22,111 bases of DNA from an uncultured Collinsella sp. Its GTDB lineage: Bacteria; Actinomycetota; Coriobacteriia; Coriobacteriales; Coriobacteriaceae. Numbering within the stretch: the first letter of the stretch is position 1; every line of letters starts with the position of its first letter. Shown here piece after piece: positions 8,246-15,233 of the stretch. A program made the position numbers and the translations under genes. The notes under the pieces are model-generated. The model was not told the origin of the DNA. It saw only the letters and a list, made by a program, of their open reading frames with translations, and did no database searches. The DNA is taken from assembly GCA_900751695.1 (NCBI GenBank), contig CAADSS010000007.1:1-22111 (forward strand). The letters run 5' to 3'.

Positions 8246-8355
8246 GGCCCCTTGGCCTTTAGTTTGATACAAGTTCCGCACGAGCCGGAAAGCACTTAAT
8301 GTGCTTTCCGTGCGAGCAGGACTGTTCGCAGTAGCAAACTAAAGGCCAAGGGGCC
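8246..8355 (-). repeat. Nested palindrome element 2 (3' of glycosyltransferase)
   Basis: Outer arms 8246-8266 and 8335-8355 form a perfect 21-bp inverted repeat whose sequence differs from element 1 apart from the innermost GTTTG/CAAAC. Read on the minus strand, the 68-nt core has GTCCT (8322-8318), inner hairpin CGGAAAGCAC ATTAA GTGCTTTCCG (8310-8286) and TGCGGA (8280-8275). The inner stem differs from element 1 by paired changes. It lies 32 nt downstream of the glycosyltransferase stop, in that gene's sense direction. Confidence 0.85.
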
Positions 8356-8387
8356 CAGTCAACCCATCAGCAGCGATTACTCAGCAG

Positions 8388-9419
8388 CTAGTTGAATTTG
8401 AAGATCTTTGAGGCAAGACGGTATAGGCCGAGTGTGGTTTTGTCACCAGCCCGACCGCGCAGGTTGGTGAAGAAGCCGACCACACCGTAGCGTGCACGAC
8501 GATACATACGCTCGTCATAGGCCTTTAAATCACTCCACAACGTCTTCAGGCGCTCGTCGGCACAATCCTCGTCGGAAAGCTTAGTGAGCACCGAGCAGAT
8601 TGCCATCATCATGGTGAAATAGCCCATCATGTACGAGCGCAGACGCGACGACTCGACATCGCTGTACAGGTGGAACGACTCCATCATGATGCGCGTCACG
8701 CGAAACTGTTGGTCCAGACGCTTGACCATCGTGGCCTCGTTGACGCTTTGGCCCTCACGGCCGATAAAGTAGCGGTAGAGGTCGATGTCGGCGTAGTACA
8801 TGGTCTTGCAGCGCGGTAGCGGCACGTAGGCGTAGATGTTGTCTACATAGAACGTGTGCGGCGGCATAGGCAGATTGGACGCGCGCAGCACATCCGTGCG
8901 ATAGCACAGGCTGTGCATGAGCAGATTCTGGTCCAGACGGAAATGACCAATCTGGTCCCAGGTAAAGATCTTTTTCCGCGGCAGGGCAAACTTGTAGCCA
9001 ATAGCGGTGTGCGTACCCTCGTAAACCTTCTCGTACACATAGTTCGAGATAAAGAGGTCGACGCGCTGGTCGCGCTCCTCAAAACCGCGAAGGATCGAAA
9101 GCATGGTCGACAGGGCTGCGCCATCGAGCCAGTCGTCCGAGTCGACAACTTTGTAGTAGGTGCCCTGTGCCTCGCGCAAGCCCGAAAGGACGGCAATGCC
9201 GTGGCCGCCGTTCTCCTGATGCACCGCGCGGATGATTCCGGGGTAACGCGTCTCCCACTCATCGGCCTTGGCCGCCGTCTCGTCCTTGGAACCGTCATCG
9301 ACGATGATGATCTCGATATCGGTGGCGTAATTGCTCCCCTCCAGAATGGAGGTGATGCAATGGTCCATGTCCTTGGCGGCGTTATACGAGGGAATACCGA
9401 ATGATATGACTTTATGCAT
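8388..9419 (-). CDS. Family 2 glycosyltransferase
   Basis: Inverting GT-A glycosyltransferase. The N-terminal nucleotide-sugar domain starts at once with ISFGIPSYN, followed by DDGS (41-44) and the metal-binding DSDD (93-96, VVDSDDWLDG). The C-terminal half is helical and not assignable; there is no signal peptide or clear membrane segment. The start is placed at MHKVISFGIPSYN (343 residues) because the fold begins there; an ATG 18 bases upstream adds six residues, and neither has a Shine-Dalgarno. It overlaps the end of the UGM gene by 8 nt, so translation is probably coupled. Next to a UDP-galactofuranose-forming enzyme, it is reasonable to infer that it transfers galactofuranose or acts on the same glycan; the sequence does not prove the donor. 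Confidence 0.9.
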   Translation of the reverse strand: MHKVISFGIPSYNAAKDMDHCITSILEGSNYATDIEIIIVDDGSKDETAAKADEWETRYPGIIRAVHQENGGHGIAVLSGLREAQGTYYKVVDSDDWLDGAALSTMLSILRGFEERDQRVDLFISNYVYEKVYEGTHTAIGYKFALPRKKIFTWDQIGHFRLDQNLLMHSLCYRTDVLRASNLPMPPHTFYVDNIYAYVPLPRCKTMYYADIDLYRYFIGREGQSVNEATMVKRLDQQFRVTRIMMESFHLYSDVESSRLRSYMMGYFTMMMAICSVLTKLSDEDCADERLKTLWSDLKAYDERMYRRARYGVVGFFTNLRGRAGDKTTLGLYRLASKIFKFN

Positions 9420-10614
9420 GGCAGGCGATAATCTCATCCGAAAGATCGAGGGCGGAGTTGGTCACGGCATCCATATCGTAGTAACGATACTCGGCCAGGC
9501 GACCCACCGGGTGGAAGTTCGTCAGGTTCTGAACGCGCTCAAGATAGCGCTCATAGAGCTCACGGTTCTCGGGCTCCAGAATGGCGTAGTACGGCGTCTC
9601 GCCCGAGCCGGGCGTATAGGCCTTGGAGTACTCCTTCATGATGGTGGTCTTGCCGGGCAGGACCTGACCGGTCATGTTCTTGAACTCGGTGATACGCGTG
9701 TAATCCTCGCTCGTGGTGTAGTTGACGGTGCCCACGGGCTGGAACTGGTCCATATCGAGCGTCTCGAACTTCATGTCGAGCGTACGGTACGGCAGAGCGC
9801 CCAAGTCGAGGTTGAACAGCTCGTCGAGCGGACCGGTGTAGACGATCTCGCCGCCATAGACCTTGCCGTCGATCTTGACGGTGGTCTCGTCGATCTCGAA
9901 GAGATCGCGGGCGTCCACGTCGCAGAACACATCAATCAGATCGTGGTCGAGCATGTGCTCGAACAGCGCGGTATAGCCGTCCTGCGGCATGCCCTGGAAG
10001 GGAGCCTGCGGGAAGTAGCGGTCATCGTCGCCCACAAAGACGGGAACGCGACCGGTGATCGAGGGATCGATCTGGTCGGGCGTCTGGCCCCACTGCTTCA
10101 TGGTGTAATGCAAAAAGACGTTCTCGTAGACGTAATCGGCGACCTCGGCAAGATCCGGGTCGTTCTTCTTGCGCAGCTCCATGATGGGCACCTTGACGTC
10201 CTTGCCAAAGGTCTCCACGAGCTTCTGATACAGCTCCTCGCCGCGCTCGTCGCCAAAGGCGAGCTTGAGGCTCGCGTGGTTAAAAGGCACGGGCATGAGG
10301 GTGCCGTTGATGTTGGCAAGCACCTTGTGCTGGTAGTCCGTCCACTTGGTAAAGCGCGACAGGAAATTGTGGACGCGCTCATTAAAGGTATGGTAGATGT
10401 GCGGACCATACTCGTGGACCAGGATTCCGGCCTCATCAGCGCAGTCGTAGGCGTTACCCGCAATGTGGCTACGGCGCTCCAGAACGGCAACACGATAGCC
10501 GATGGTCTCGGCGAGACGGCGGGCACAAACGGCACCGGCATAACCGGCACCGACGACAATCATGTCGTATGCGCCGGCGTTAAAGCCTTCAGGCAGGCCT
10601 GAGGTAATCTGCAT
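9412..10614 (-). CDS. glf: UDP-galactopyranose mutase
   Basis: FAD enzyme that interconverts UDP-galactopyranose and UDP-galactofuranose, supplying galactofuranose for cell-surface glycans. Visible signatures are the FAD-binding GAGYAG (22-27), the VLERRSHIAGNAYD dinucleotide loop, YGPHIYHTF in the substrate cleft, MKQWG, YTGPLDELF and the C-terminal PVGRLAEYRYYDMD. The 400-residue length fits, with a slightly long N terminus (about 12 extra residues). The start is backed by AAGGAG just upstream. It is followed, with an 8-nt overlap, by the family 2 glycosyltransferase, forming a two-gene unit transcribed divergently from pta. Confidence 0.96.
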   Translation of the reverse strand: MQITSGLPEGFNAGAYDMIVVGAGYAGAVCARRLAETIGYRVAVLERRSHIAGNAYDCADEAGILVHEYGPHIYHTFNERVHNFLSRFTKWTDYQHKVLANINGTLMPVPFNHASLKLAFGDERGEELYQKLVETFGKDVKVPIMELRKKNDPDLAEVADYVYENVFLHYTMKQWGQTPDQIDPSITGRVPVFVGDDDRYFPQAPFQGMPQDGYTALFEHMLDHDLIDVFCDVDARDLFEIDETTVKIDGKVYGGEIVYTGPLDELFNLDLGALPYRTLDMKFETLDMDQFQPVGTVNYTTSEDYTRITEFKNMTGQVLPGKTTIMKEYSKAYTPGSGETPYYAILEPENRELYERYLERVQNLTNFHPVGRLAEYRYYDMDAVTNSALDLSDEIIACHA

Positions 10615-10657
10615 CGATACTCCTTGTCAAAAGCCACGGGCTCGTTAGCTGGGCTTT

Positions 10658-10676
10658 TCTCGAACATTCTTCGAGA
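10658..10676. promoter_or_regulatory. Palindromic operator candidate upstream of glf
   Basis: TCTCGAA (10658-10664) and TTCGAGA (10670-10676) are perfect inverted copies with a 5-bp spacer, sized like a dimer-binding site. It lies between the glf start and its candidate -10 box, so a bound repressor would block glf. No regulator is known. Confidence 0.4.
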
Positions 10677-10692
10677 CATATTTATCAGAGCG

Positions 10693-10718
10693 ATTATAGC
10701 GCTAATGCGTCCTATAAT
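10693..10718. promoter_or_regulatory. Divergent -10 boxes for glf and pta
   Basis: A perfect TATAAT reads on the minus strand at 10698-10693 (towards glf) and another on the plus strand at 10713-10718 (towards pta), 14 bp apart. The 8-bp palindrome TAGCGCTA (10697-10704) overlaps the former. No good -35 is seen for either, so the promoters may need an activator or may not both be used. If the plus box is right, pta has a leader of about 120 nt. Confidence 0.45.
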
Positions 10719-10771
10719 GAGCTTGCCACACAAGGAAAGCTCAAGCACCGCGGCGAACATAATTGAAAGGT

Positions 10772-10792
10772 AAACCCGCTAGCAGCGGGTTT
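10772..10792 (+). promoter_or_regulatory. Leader hairpin upstream of pta (possible attenuator)
   Basis: AAACCCGCT (10772-10780), loop AGC, AGCGGGTTT (10784-10792), then ATT: a compact, terminator-like stem in the presumed pta leader, 53 nt before the start codon. It may be a partial terminator or an mRNA stabiliser. No riboswitch fold was recognised around it. Confidence 0.45.
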
Positions 10793-10845
10793 ATTCGTGA
10801 ACAGCCGGGCGCCTGGAGCTTAGCGAAACGCTTGTAAGGAGTAAC

Positions 10846-11826
10846 ATGAGCGATTTCCTAAACCGTATGAAGTCTGCCGCCAAGGCCGACCTTAAGACGA
10901 TCGTCCTGCCCGAGGGCGAGGATCCGCGCACCATCGTCGCAGCCACCAAGATCATCGAGGAGGGCCTGGCAAAGATCGTCATCCTGGGTAACCCCGACGA
11001 GATCAACGTTCCCGGCGCTACCGTCATCGATCCGCGCAATGCCGAGAAGCACGAGGAGTACGCGCAGAAGTTTGCCGAGCTCCGCGCCAAGAAGGGCGTC
11101 ACCATCGAGCAGGCTCGCGCCCAGGTGATGGACGCTACCTACTTTGGCACCATGATGGTCAAGATGGGCGATGCCGACGGCCTGGTCTCCGGCGCCTGCC
11201 ACTCCACCGCCGACACCCTGCGCCCCGCGCTGCAGATCCTCAAGACCGCCCCGGGCACCAAGCTGGTCTCGGCCTTCTTCGTGATGTGCACCGACACCCC
11301 GCAGTTCGGCACCGACGGCACGCTGATCTTCGCCGACTGCGGCCTCAACATCAACCCGTCCTCCGACGAGCTCTCCGAGATCGCCATCGCCTCCGCTCAC
11401 TCCTGGTCCACCTTCATGGGCAACGTTGAGCCGCACGTGGCCATGCTCTCCTACTCCACCATGGGCTCCGCCGGCGGCGAGGTCGCCAAGAAGGTCCAGG
11501 AGGCCGTAAAGTTCTGCCACGAGAAGGCTCCCGAGCTCGCCATCGATGGCGACCTGCAGCTCGATGCCGCTATCGTCCCCACCGTCGCCCAGCTCAAGGC
11601 TCCCGGCTCCTCCGTTGCCGGCAAGGCCAACGTGCTGGTGTTCCCCGACCTTGAGGCCGGCAACATCGGCTACAAGCTCGTCCAGCGCTTCGCCGGCGCC
11701 GACGCCTACGGCCCCATCCTGCAGGGCATCGCCAAGCCGGTCAACGACCTTTCGCGCGGCTGCTCTGCCGACGACATCGTGGGTGTCGTGGCCATCACCG
11801 CCGTCCAGGCTCAGATGGCTGAGTAG
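10846..11826 (+). CDS. pta: Phosphate acetyltransferase
   Basis: Converts acetyl-CoA and phosphate to acetyl phosphate, the substrate from which acetate kinase makes ATP. At 326 residues it is the short single-domain Pta without the N-terminal regulatory domains of E. coli Pta. Hallmarks are VLPEGEDPRT at the N terminus, DGLVSGACHSTADTLRPALQ (about 109-128), the TDGTLIFADCGLNINP block, SYSTMGSAGG, LQLDAAIVP and VFPDLEAGNIGYKLVQR. AAGGAG at 10836-10841 sets the start. Unlike the common pta-ackA operon, the gene faces two acetate kinase genes on the other strand and ends in a nested palindrome 15 nt after the stop. Confidence 0.97.
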   Translation: MSDFLNRMKSAAKADLKTIVLPEGEDPRTIVAATKIIEEGLAKIVILGNPDEINVPGATVIDPRNAEKHEEYAQKFAELRAKKGVTIEQARAQVMDATYFGTMMVKMGDADGLVSGACHSTADTLRPALQILKTAPGTKLVSAFFVMCTDTPQFGTDGTLIFADCGLNINPSSDELSEIAIASAHSWSTFMGNVEPHVAMLSYSTMGSAGGEVAKKVQEAVKFCHEKAPELAIDGDLQLDAAIVPTVAQLKAPGSSVAGKANVLVFPDLEAGNIGYKLVQRFAGADAYGPILQGIAKPVNDLSRGCSADDIVGVVAITAVQAQMAE

Positions 11827-11841
11827 CGGACGTACTCGCCC

Positions 11842-11972
11842 GAAGGCCGTACGGGCTAACCCCTGAAAACGTCCTCGACCAATGAAACGCCCCCGTTCTG
11901 CTCCTTCGGAGCTACGAACGGGGGCGTTTCTGGTCTGCGGAGTGTTTTCAGGGGTTAGCCCGTACGGCCTTC
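11842..11972 (+). repeat. Nested palindrome element 3 (3' of pta)
   Basis: Outer arms 11842-11870 and 11944-11972 are a perfect 29-bp inverted repeat. The 73-nt core starts with GTCCT (11871-11875), contains a 15-bp inner stem GAAACGCCCCCGTTC (11884-11898) with its complement at 11916-11930, capped by GCTCC-TTC-GGAGC (11900-11912), and ends with TGCGGA (11936-11941). GACCA/TGGTC extends the inner stem. Same architecture and same GTCCT/TGCGGA ends as elements 1 and 2, but a different hairpin. It lies in the sense direction of pta and probably also ends its transcript. Confidence 0.85.
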
Positions 11973-12121
11973 TACCACTACGTAGTAATCAGGGTATCTG
12001 GGGTGGACGGCGGCTTGGCTACGAGCTGGGTCTGAAAAATCTGAACGGATGGGTGTCGTTGCTGAAAGTGCGGGCGTTGCCGGCGATGATCACTTTGGGA
12101 CTGGAATTTCCGTATGCTAGT
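11973..12121. other. Intergenic remainder between pta and ackA, nothing assigned
   Basis: About 150 bases with composition close to coding sequence but no supported gene, hairpin or promoter. Open frames across it lack binding sites and recognisable domains. It could be a decayed gene fragment or a dispersed intergenic repeat, but this cannot be told from one copy. Confidence 0.5.
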
Positions 12122-12157
12122 AAAAAGGCCTCCGGAGCTGTTGCTCTGGAGGCCTTT
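12122..12157 (-). terminator. Terminator after the downstream acetate kinase
   Basis: On the minus strand AAAGGCCTCC-AGAGC, loop AACA, GCTCC-GGAGGCCTTT then TTT. The plus-strand arms are 12124-12138 and 12143-12157, with one mismatch, and the T-run corresponds to A's at 12122-12126. It starts 22 nt past the stop codon. Confidence 0.85.
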
Positions 12158-12179
12158 CGTTTACATGCAAACGAGTGCG

Positions 12180-13358
12180 TTAGTTGTTCTTGGTCAGACG
12201 CTCGACGTCGTGGGCGATCATGTATTCCTCGTCGGTGGGGATGACCATGACCGTGACGGCGGAACCGGCGGCGCTGATGACCTGCGGCCCGTTGCCCACG
12301 GCCTCGCGGTTCTTGTTGTTGTCGATGCGCACGCCCAGCCACTCAAAGCAGTCGCAGAAGGCCTTGCGGATCGACCAGTCGTTCTCGCCGATGCCGGCGG
12401 TAAAGGTGATGGTGTCCACGCCCGCCATGGAAGCGATCATGGAGCCGGCCTGCTGCATGGCCTTGTAGGCGAACATATCGAAGGCGAGCAGGCAGCGCTC
12501 GTCGCCCTCGGAGGCGCGCGTGCGGATGTCGCGGGCGTCGTTGGAGATACCCGAGATAGCAAGCAGACCAGACTGCTTGTTCATCATGTCGTCGACTTCC
12601 TGGTAGCTGTAGCCGCCCTCACGCTGCAGGTAGCACACGGTAGCCGGGTCGATGGAGCCGCAGCGGGTTCCCATCATCAGGCCGTCAAGCGGCGTGAGCC
12701 CCATCGTGGTGTCGCGGCACACGCCATCCTCGATGGCGGCGAGCGAAGCGCCGTTGCCCAAATGGCACGAGAGCAGGCGGTGGCAACGCGAACCAAGGAT
12801 CTCCTTGGCCATCATCCACTCGTAGCGGTGGCTCGTTCCGTGCGCGCCGTACTTGCGCACGTGGTACTTGTCGCACACGTCCTTGGGCAGGGCGTAGGTG
12901 TAGGCGACCTCGGGCATGGTCATGTGGAACGAGGTGTCGAAAACGGCGACGTTGGGCAGCTCAGGATACTTCTCACGGCAATACTCAATCGCCGCGGCCT
13001 CGCCGTAGTTGTGCAGCGGAGCCAAGGGGGCTACCTCGAGAATCTTGGCCATGACCTCGTCGTCGACGACCGCGGAATCATCGAAGTGCCAGCCGCCCTG
13101 AACGATGCGATGCCCAATGCCATCAATCGTAAAGTCGGTCTTCTCGAGCTCCTCGAGCACACGAGCGATAGCAGAGCGATGATCGGGGAAAGGAACCTCC
13201 TCGGTCTGCTTGGCGCCACCGTTCTCGGAGTGGCCGAAGATGCCCATGTCCGATCCGATACGCTCGCAGTTGCCCTTGGCGAAAACCTCGCGGGTATCGG
13301 TATCCAAAAGCTGATATTTAAGGCTTGAGCTGCCGGCGTTGACAACAAGTACGTTCAT
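12180..13358 (-). CDS. ackA: Acetate kinase (copy 1, canonical active site)
   Basis: Makes ATP and acetate from acetyl phosphate and ADP. The 392-residue ASKHA-fold protein carries NAGSSSLKYQ (7-16), GHRIVQGG (82-89), the catalytic-region Asp141 in FDTSFH, His173 and His177 in AHGTSH, His199 and Asn202 in CHLGNGAS, MGTRCGSID, FTAGIGEN and the C-terminal IPTDEE. The residue before His173 is Ala172, where the Methanosarcina enzyme has Phe179 in the acetate pocket. The start follows AAGGAG. It lies 164 nt downstream of a second acetate kinase gene on the same strand, but a terminator separates them, so it probably has its own promoter. Convergent with pta. Confidence 0.96.
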   Translation of the reverse strand: MNVLVVNAGSSSLKYQLLDTDTREVFAKGNCERIGSDMGIFGHSENGGAKQTEEVPFPDHRSAIARVLEELEKTDFTIDGIGHRIVQGGWHFDDSAVVDDEVMAKILEVAPLAPLHNYGEAAAIEYCREKYPELPNVAVFDTSFHMTMPEVAYTYALPKDVCDKYHVRKYGAHGTSHRYEWMMAKEILGSRCHRLLSCHLGNGASLAAIEDGVCRDTTMGLTPLDGLMMGTRCGSIDPATVCYLQREGGYSYQEVDDMMNKQSGLLAISGISNDARDIRTRASEGDERCLLAFDMFAYKAMQQAGSMIASMAGVDTITFTAGIGENDWSIRKAFCDCFEWLGVRIDNNKNREAVGNGPQVISAAGSAVTVMVIPTDEEYMIAHDVERLTKNN

Positions 13359-13471
13359 GAGACTCCTTCGTGATTACAGTACGGTCGGCAAACCTATAAG
13401 GCGGCCGTACCCTTAATAAGAAGTTATCAGAATTCAATAAATATCTATTAATCTCTTCGCCCAAAGAGCAT

Positions 13472-13508
13472 AAAAGGGGGCTGAACGGCACAATGCCATC
13501 CAGTCCCC
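13472..13508 (-). terminator. Terminator between the two acetate kinase genes
   Basis: On the minus strand a 15-bp stem (plus arms 13476-13490 and 13494-13508) with two G.U pairs and one A.C mismatch and a 3-nt loop, followed by TTTT (A's at 13472-13475). It begins 14 nt after the stop of the upstream acetate kinase, so the two copies are likely separate transcripts. Confidence 0.75.
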
Positions 13509-13522
13509 TCCCCTTGTATCAA

Positions 13523-14701
13523 TTACTTGCCGCTGACGATGCGCTCGACGTCGGAGGCGATCATGAACTCCTCATCCGTGGGGATGACGAAGATCTTGAC
13601 CTTGGAATCCTTGGCGGACAGGCACCAAGCGCCGTCGCCGCGCAGGGCGTTGCGGGCATGGTCCATCTTGACGCCCATAAAGGCCAGACGGTCGGCCACG
13701 CCAGCGCGGACAGCCGGAGCGTGCTCGCCGATGCCGGCGGTAAAGACCAGGGCGTCCATGCCGCACATGGAAGTGGCCATCTCGGCGGCCTTGGCGGCAA
13801 TCTTGTAGACGAACATATCGAAGGCGAGCTGAGCCTCGGGGTCACCGGCAGCGGCGAGCTCCTCGACGTTGCGGCAGTCGTTGGTCTTGCCACCGGTCAC
13901 AGCCAAAAGGCCGGACTTCTTGTTCATCATCTCGTCGACCTCGTCGAAGGTGTAGCCGCCCTCGCGCTGCAGGTAACACACGGTAGCCGGGTCGATGGAG
14001 CCGCAGCGGGTGCCCATCATGACGCCGTCGAGCGGGGTGAGGCCCATGGTGGTGTCCATGCACTTGCCGTCCTCGATAGCGCACAGGGAAGCGCCGGAGC
14101 CGATGTGGCACACGACGACCTTGCGGGCCTCGCCGTTGGTCATCTCGGCGACCTTCTTGGAAATGTAACGGTAGCTGGTGCCGTGGGCGCCGTACTTACG
14201 GATGTGCAGCTTGTCGCAGACGTCCTTGGGCAGGGCGTAAGTCTTGGCGACCTCGGGCATGTTGAAGTGGAAAGCGGTGTCGTAGACCGTGACGTTGGGC
14301 AGGTCGGGATACTGCTCCAGGCAGTACTCGATAACGTTGGCCTCGGGGTTATTGTGCAGCGGGGCGAGCGGAGCGACCTCGCGGATCTTGGCGAGGACGT
14401 CCTCGTCGACGAGGGAGGAGTCGCCAAAGTACCAACCACCCTGAACGATACGGTGGCCGATGCCCTCGATCTTGACGCCGTTGGCCTCGAGGTCCTTCAG
14501 GACGACCTCGATGGCGACCTTGTGGTCGGGGAACTCGATGTTCTCGGTCACCTTCTTGGAACCGTTGGCAGCATGGGTGAAGGTACCGCCGGTAAAGCAG
14601 ACGCGCTCGCAGGAGCCCTTTGCGGACACCTTGTGGGACTTGGTATCGATGACCTGATACTTAAGGGTCGAAGATCCTGCGTTGACGACCAGAACGTTCA
14701 T
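13523..14701 (-). CDS. Acetate kinase paralogue (copy 2, altered motifs)
   Basis: Also 392 residues and colinear with copy 1 throughout: NAGSSTLKYQ (7-16), GHRIVQGG (82-89), Asp141 in YDTAFH, LAPLHN, GTRCGSIDPATVCYL, FTAGIGEH and IPTDEE. It is therefore a full, intact acetate/propionate kinase family member. Two normally conserved spots differ: CHIGSGAS has Ser202 where copy 1 and most of the family have Asn, and AHGTSY has Tyr177 where copy 1 has His. His173 and His199 remain. This could mean altered kinetics, another acyl substrate or a regulatory role; it could also be tolerated in this lineage. GGGAG precedes the ATG. Terminators on both sides suggest a monocistronic gene. Confidence 0.93.
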   Translation of the reverse strand: MNVLVVNAGSSTLKYQVIDTKSHKVSAKGSCERVCFTGGTFTHAANGSKKVTENIEFPDHKVAIEVVLKDLEANGVKIEGIGHRIVQGGWYFGDSSLVDEDVLAKIREVAPLAPLHNNPEANVIEYCLEQYPDLPNVTVYDTAFHFNMPEVAKTYALPKDVCDKLHIRKYGAHGTSYRYISKKVAEMTNGEARKVVVCHIGSGASLCAIEDGKCMDTTMGLTPLDGVMMGTRCGSIDPATVCYLQREGGYTFDEVDEMMNKKSGLLAVTGGKTNDCRNVEELAAAGDPEAQLAFDMFVYKIAAKAAEMATSMCGMDALVFTAGIGEHAPAVRAGVADRLAFMGVKMDHARNALRGDGAWCLSAKDSKVKIFVIPTDEEFMIASDVERIVSGK

Positions 14702-14754
14702 GTGTCTCCCTACTAACAGGCGGTGTGGCGCCGCCAGGTTACATACGCTTCAAT

Positions 14755-14788
14755 AATAAACCCAAACGCCCTCGCGCTCGGGTTTATT
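14755..14788 (-). terminator. Probable terminator after the HIT gene
   Basis: AATAAACCC (14755-14763) and GGGTTTATT (14780-14788) form a 9-bp stem with a 16-nt GC-rich loop, about 60 nt after the HIT stop codon. The T-rich 3' arm (GGGTTTATTATTG on the minus strand) supports termination. It sits upstream of the copy 2 acetate kinase and so isolates that gene. Confidence 0.6.
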
Positions 14789-14848
14789 GCGTTGATATAT
14801 AAGTTATCGGTGCTTGAGCTTCCGTTTCATTGCAAGGAAGAAGCGCCC

Positions 14849-15184
14849 TCAGATGAGGTTCTCGCCCAGGTTCTTGCCGCCGAGGACGTGCATGTGGAAG
14901 TGCATGACGGTCTGGCCGGCGTTGACGCCCTTGTTGGAGATGACGCGGAAACCGTCCTCCAAGCCCTTGACCTTGGCGACCTCCTGGATGGCGTGGGCCA
15001 TGGCGCCCATGGTCTCGGCGGGCACGTTATCGGCGATGTCACTGTAGTGCTTCTTGGGGATCACGAGCGTGTGGACCGGCGCCTGGGGGTTGAGGTCGTC
15101 GAAGGCGATGACCTGGTCGTCCTCATAGACAACGGTCGAGGGGATCTCGTGGTTGGCAATTTTGCAGAAGATGCAATCACACAT
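14849..15184 (-). CDS. HIT family protein (HINT-like)
   Basis: A 111-residue histidine triad protein, the usual size of the HINT branch, which hydrolyses nucleoside phosphoramidates such as AMP-lysine or AMP-N-acyl conjugates. The triad is His95, His97 and His99 in MHFHMHVLGG. The N-terminal CDCIFCKIANHEIPS, FDDLNPQAPVHTLVIPK and the extended loop are all typical. AAAGGAA upstream sets the start. It is the last gene of an apparent xseA-xseB-HIT unit, 49 nt after xseB; the gap holds GACCAA/TTGGTC (15204-15209, 15221-15226). Physiological substrate unknown. Confidence 0.94.
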   Translation of the reverse strand: MCDCIFCKIANHEIPSTVVYEDDQVIAFDDLNPQAPVHTLVIPKKHYSDIADNVPAETMGAMAHAIQEVAKVKGLEDGFRVISNKGVNAGQTVMHFHMHVLGGKNLGENLI

Positions 15185-15233
15185 GGTTGGTTCCTTTCTC
15201 GCAGACCAAGGTAATTATATTTGGTCGGGGTGG

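Larger units (their letters stand above)
8015..8387. other. Intergenic region between convergent genes, occupied by two nested palindromes
   Basis: No gene is supported. Short open frames crossing the palindromes have no binding site and no recognisable product. The two palindromes listed separately fill 8027-8151 and 8246-8355; the 94-nt spacer between them has no visible structure. The P1 peptidase (plus) and the glycosyltransferase (minus) converge here. Confidence 0.8.

Noticed and set aside
8027..8355. Retron msr/msd, CRISPR or tRNA-like origin of the nested palindromes
   Set aside because: No reverse transcriptase or cas gene nearby, no regular direct repeats with spacers, and no cloverleaf or T-loop sequence.
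10658..10676. LexA/SOS box
   Set aside because: The palindrome resembles GAAC-N4-GTTC only on one side; the right half has TTCG instead of GTTC. Kept only as an unnamed operator candidate.
11882..12244. 120-residue plus-strand frame between pta and ackA
   Set aside because: Begins inside the hairpin core of element 3 and ends inside the acetate kinase gene; no binding site or domain.
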